Source: Sphingobacterium sp. UGAL515B_05 (GTDB taxonomy: Bacteria > Bacteroidota > Bacteroidia > Sphingobacteriales > Sphingobacteriaceae). From it: a DNA stretch of 64,000 bases. A model generated the notes under the pieces. The model saw nothing but the letters and a program-made list of their open reading frames with translations. It was not told where the DNA came from and did not search any database. This document shows positions 62,840 through 64,000 of this stretch, piece by piece. The stretch is from positions 1,860,001 through 1,924,000 of the forward strand of contig NZ_CP109907.1 in NCBI RefSeq assembly GCF_033097525.1, read 5' to 3'. The stretch's first letter is position 1. Each line of letters opens with the position of its first letter. Made by a program: the position numbers and the translations under genes.

Positions 62840-63223
62840 ATGAAAAAGCTAATTTTAACAGGAATCGGATTTTGTTTGGCACTCAGCCTGACATTTGCCC
62901 AACAGGGCACTCCAGAGGAAGTCGCAGCTAAAGCAACGACCGAACTTGTACAGAAACTACATCTGAATGATGAGCAAAAAACTGCGGTATCGACCATTCT
63001 ATTGGATCAGGCAAAAGCAGAACAGACGATAGTAAAAGATAGTGGATCTTCTGCCCAAGCAAAAAGTGAAGCACTTCATAAGCTACAGACTGAAGTAGAT
63101 ACCAAAGTCAGTCAATTACTTACTGAAGATCAGAAATCGCTTTATCAAAAAGTCATCACTGAAAGACCAGCTAAAGCTGTGCCGACCGCAGCTGAGCCTA
63201 CGAAAACTGAATCTGGTCAATAA
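62840..63223 (+). CDS. Small exported helical protein, copy 1 of a tandem pair
   Basis: A 127-residue exported protein: signal peptide MKKLILTGIGFCLALSLTFAQ, then a helical body LVQKLHLNDEQKTAVSTILLDQAKAEQ and LLTEDQKSLYQKVITERPAK, and a short disordered tail. About half of the residues match the next protein, including LNDEQKTAVSTI and the signal peptide, so it is a tandem duplicate. Function unknown; Spy-like. It follows a 306-bp gap in which I see only the terminator at 62547-62581. Confidence 0.8.
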   Translation: MKKLILTGIGFCLALSLTFAQQGTPEEVAAKATTELVQKLHLNDEQKTAVSTILLDQAKAEQTIVKDSGSSAQAKSEALHKLQTEVDTKVSQLLTEDQKSLYQKVITERPAKAVPTAAEPTKTESGQ

Positions 63224-63287
63224 TCGACAACAACGTAAAATTAAGTAGCAAAAAAACATTGAATAATTTCATCTAAAATTGAACATC

Positions 63288-63689
63288 ATGAAAAAGTTAT
63301 TTTTAGCAGGCATAGGTTTCTTCCTAGCGATGAGCCTAACATTTGCACAACAAACAACACCGGAAGAAAATGCAACAAAGGTAGTGACTGAATTAGTTAC
63401 AAAGCTGACATTAAATGACGAGCAGAAAACTGCGGTATCAACAATCGTATTGGATCAAGAAAAGGCTATTGCAGCCGTTATTCAGGACACGACAGCTACA
63501 GCAGATGCCAAAAAGGAAAGCATATCCAAAATTCAAGGTGAATCAGATACTAAAATAGCTCAGTTGCTAACAGATGAACAAAAGACAGCTTATCAGAAAT
63601 ATGTTACTGAGCGACCTCCGGTAAATATTCCGGCAACGCAAGAAACAACAGAACAAAAAGAATCCGGTAACGGACAGAGCAATCAATAA
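63288..63689 (+). CDS. Small exported helical protein, copy 2 of a tandem pair
   Basis: A 133-residue exported protein: MKKLFLAGIGFFLAMSLTFAQ, then LVTKLTLNDEQKTAVSTIVLDQEKAIA and LLTDEQKTAYQKYVTERPP, and a Gln/Glu/Ser-rich C terminus. It is a close paralogue of the preceding protein. I start at ATG 63288; the TTG at 63279 would add three residues before the same signal peptide. A strong terminator follows. Confidence 0.8.
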   Translation: MKKLFLAGIGFFLAMSLTFAQQTTPEENATKVVTELVTKLTLNDEQKTAVSTIVLDQEKAIAAVIQDTTATADAKKESISKIQGESDTKIAQLLTDEQKTAYQKYVTERPPVNIPATQETTEQKESGNGQSNQ

Positions 63690-63712
63690 CAATAATCATT
63701 CGAGAACGAATG

Positions 63713-63751
63713 AAAAGCCTCTGGACATGCAATGCATGCCCAGAGGCTTTT
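63713..63751 (+). terminator. Intrinsic terminator
   Basis: AAAAGCCTCTGG pairs with CCAGAGGCTTTT around a 15-base palindromic loop that itself contains GCATGC-type symmetry, followed by TTTT. It lies 24 bp after copy 2. Confidence 0.88.
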
Positions 63752-63779
63752 TTATGCCTTACAGGGCCTTAAATACATT

Positions 63780-63814
63780 AAAAAAGGCTGTCCAAGTGAT
63801 ATGGACAGCCCTTT
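63780..63814 (-). terminator. Intrinsic terminator of dnaA
   Basis: On the minus strand GGCTGTCCA pairs with TGGACAGCC around a 7-base loop, followed by six T. It lies 26 bp after the dnaA stop codon. Confidence 0.85.
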
Positions 63815-63840
63815 TAGTGCTTTGCTTACGATAATTGACA

Positions 63841-64000
63841 TTAAGATTTTAATTTTTTCATAATGTCACTTACATAAGTTTTAAATTTCTTGTCAGTTTC
63901 AATTAAATCCTCTACGGTTTGACAGGCATAAATGACTGTCGAGTGGTCTCTTCCTCCGAAGAATGCTCCGATCGATTTCAGTGAAGATTTGGTATGTGCT
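63841..64000 (-). CDS. dnaA: Chromosomal replication initiator DnaA (3' end only)
   Basis: Only the last 53 codons lie in the window. On the minus strand they read SLKSIGAFFGGRDHSTVIYACQTVEDLI, then end MKKLKS. The segment GGRDHSTV is the DnaA-box recognition signature of domain IV, which binds the origin. The rest lies beyond 64000. Because dnaA is near here the origin may be nearby, but I see no cluster of DnaA boxes in the window. Confidence 0.95.
   Translation of the reverse strand, partial: AHTKSSLKSIGAFFGGRDHSTVIYACQTVEDLIETDKKFKTYVSDIMKKLKS

Noticed and set aside
63726..63740. Palindrome ATGCAATGCATGC as a protein-binding site
   Set aside because: It lies entirely in the loop of a strong terminator, which explains it sufficiently.

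Overview
This window looks like ordinary chromosome from a Bacteroidota bacterium, most likely the family Sphingobacteriaceae and possibly Sphingobacterium itself. Reasons: TonB-dependent outer-membrane proteins with carboxypeptidase-regulatory-like domains, exact copies of the Bacteroidota -7 promoter element TAnnTTTG upstream of many genes, weak ribosome binding sites, LytTR-type signalling, a gldH homologue, a bacillithiol gene (bshC), a futalosine-pathway menaquinone gene (mqnD), the phylum-typical block rpmB-rpmG-DUF4295-ftsY-rimO, and the holB-ricT-gldH-lpxK order. The assignment rests on gene content and is an inference. I see no prophage, insertion sequence, CRISPR array, defence island or biosynthetic gene cluster.

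Layout. 1-4015: a histidine kinase (cut by the window edge), a LytTR response regulator and an overlapping secreted thioredoxin-like protein. 4047-5527: tRNA-Glu and purD. 5639-14145, plus strand: a barrel-less TonB-plug/MG2 protein, an enoyl-CoA isomerase-like protein, a lipoprotein, a phosphohexomutase, a NUDIX hydrolase, a conserved protein of unknown function, and idi. 14222-18999, minus strand: a peptidoglycan amidase, a lipoprotein and gcvP. 19575-29260: ctlX (plus), then an Oar-like TonB receptor, bshC, rimO, ftsY and small ribosomal proteins (minus). 29478-36476: a membrane protein, recO, DUF805, SIMPL, DUF4112, truC and gcvT (plus), interrupted by a small His-rich lipoprotein and a cold-shock gene (minus). 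36510-47195: a rhodanese operon, an M28 peptidase, a secA-led operon and a surE-mqnD operon. 47735-50473: kduI-DUF4861-kduD, for unsaturated uronate catabolism. 50500-57707, minus strand: a secreted formylglycine-generating-enzyme-like protein, nadD-gmk-yicC, a CAP protein, two DedA genes (one broken by an in-frame amber codon) and dnaN. 57917-63689, plus strand: holB, ricT, gldH, lpxK and three related small secreted proteins. The window ends in the 3' end of dnaA on the minus strand.

How the genes fit together. Most encode housekeeping functions: purine and NAD synthesis, the glycine cleavage system (gcvP and gcvT lie 16 kb apart, gcvH is absent here), isoprenoid, lipid A and menaquinone synthesis, protein targeting (ftsY, secA), replication (dnaA, dnaN, holB), and tRNA or ribosome modification. 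Many transcription units end in a strong intrinsic terminator, often starting within a few bases of the stop codon and twice folding around it. Several genes carry TAnnTTTG so close to the start codon that their mRNAs may be leaderless.

The most interesting observations are the clean nonsense mutation in one of two tandem DedA genes, the -7 elements abutting start codons, a four-copy 11-bp tandem repeat in the long gap before the kdu operon, helically phased direct repeats before ctlX, a secreted FGE homologue that keeps the copper-binding cysteine pair, a degenerate thiamine-pyrophosphokinase-like protein, and a three-member family of small secreted helical proteins next to dnaA. I did not find a convincing new multi-gene system.
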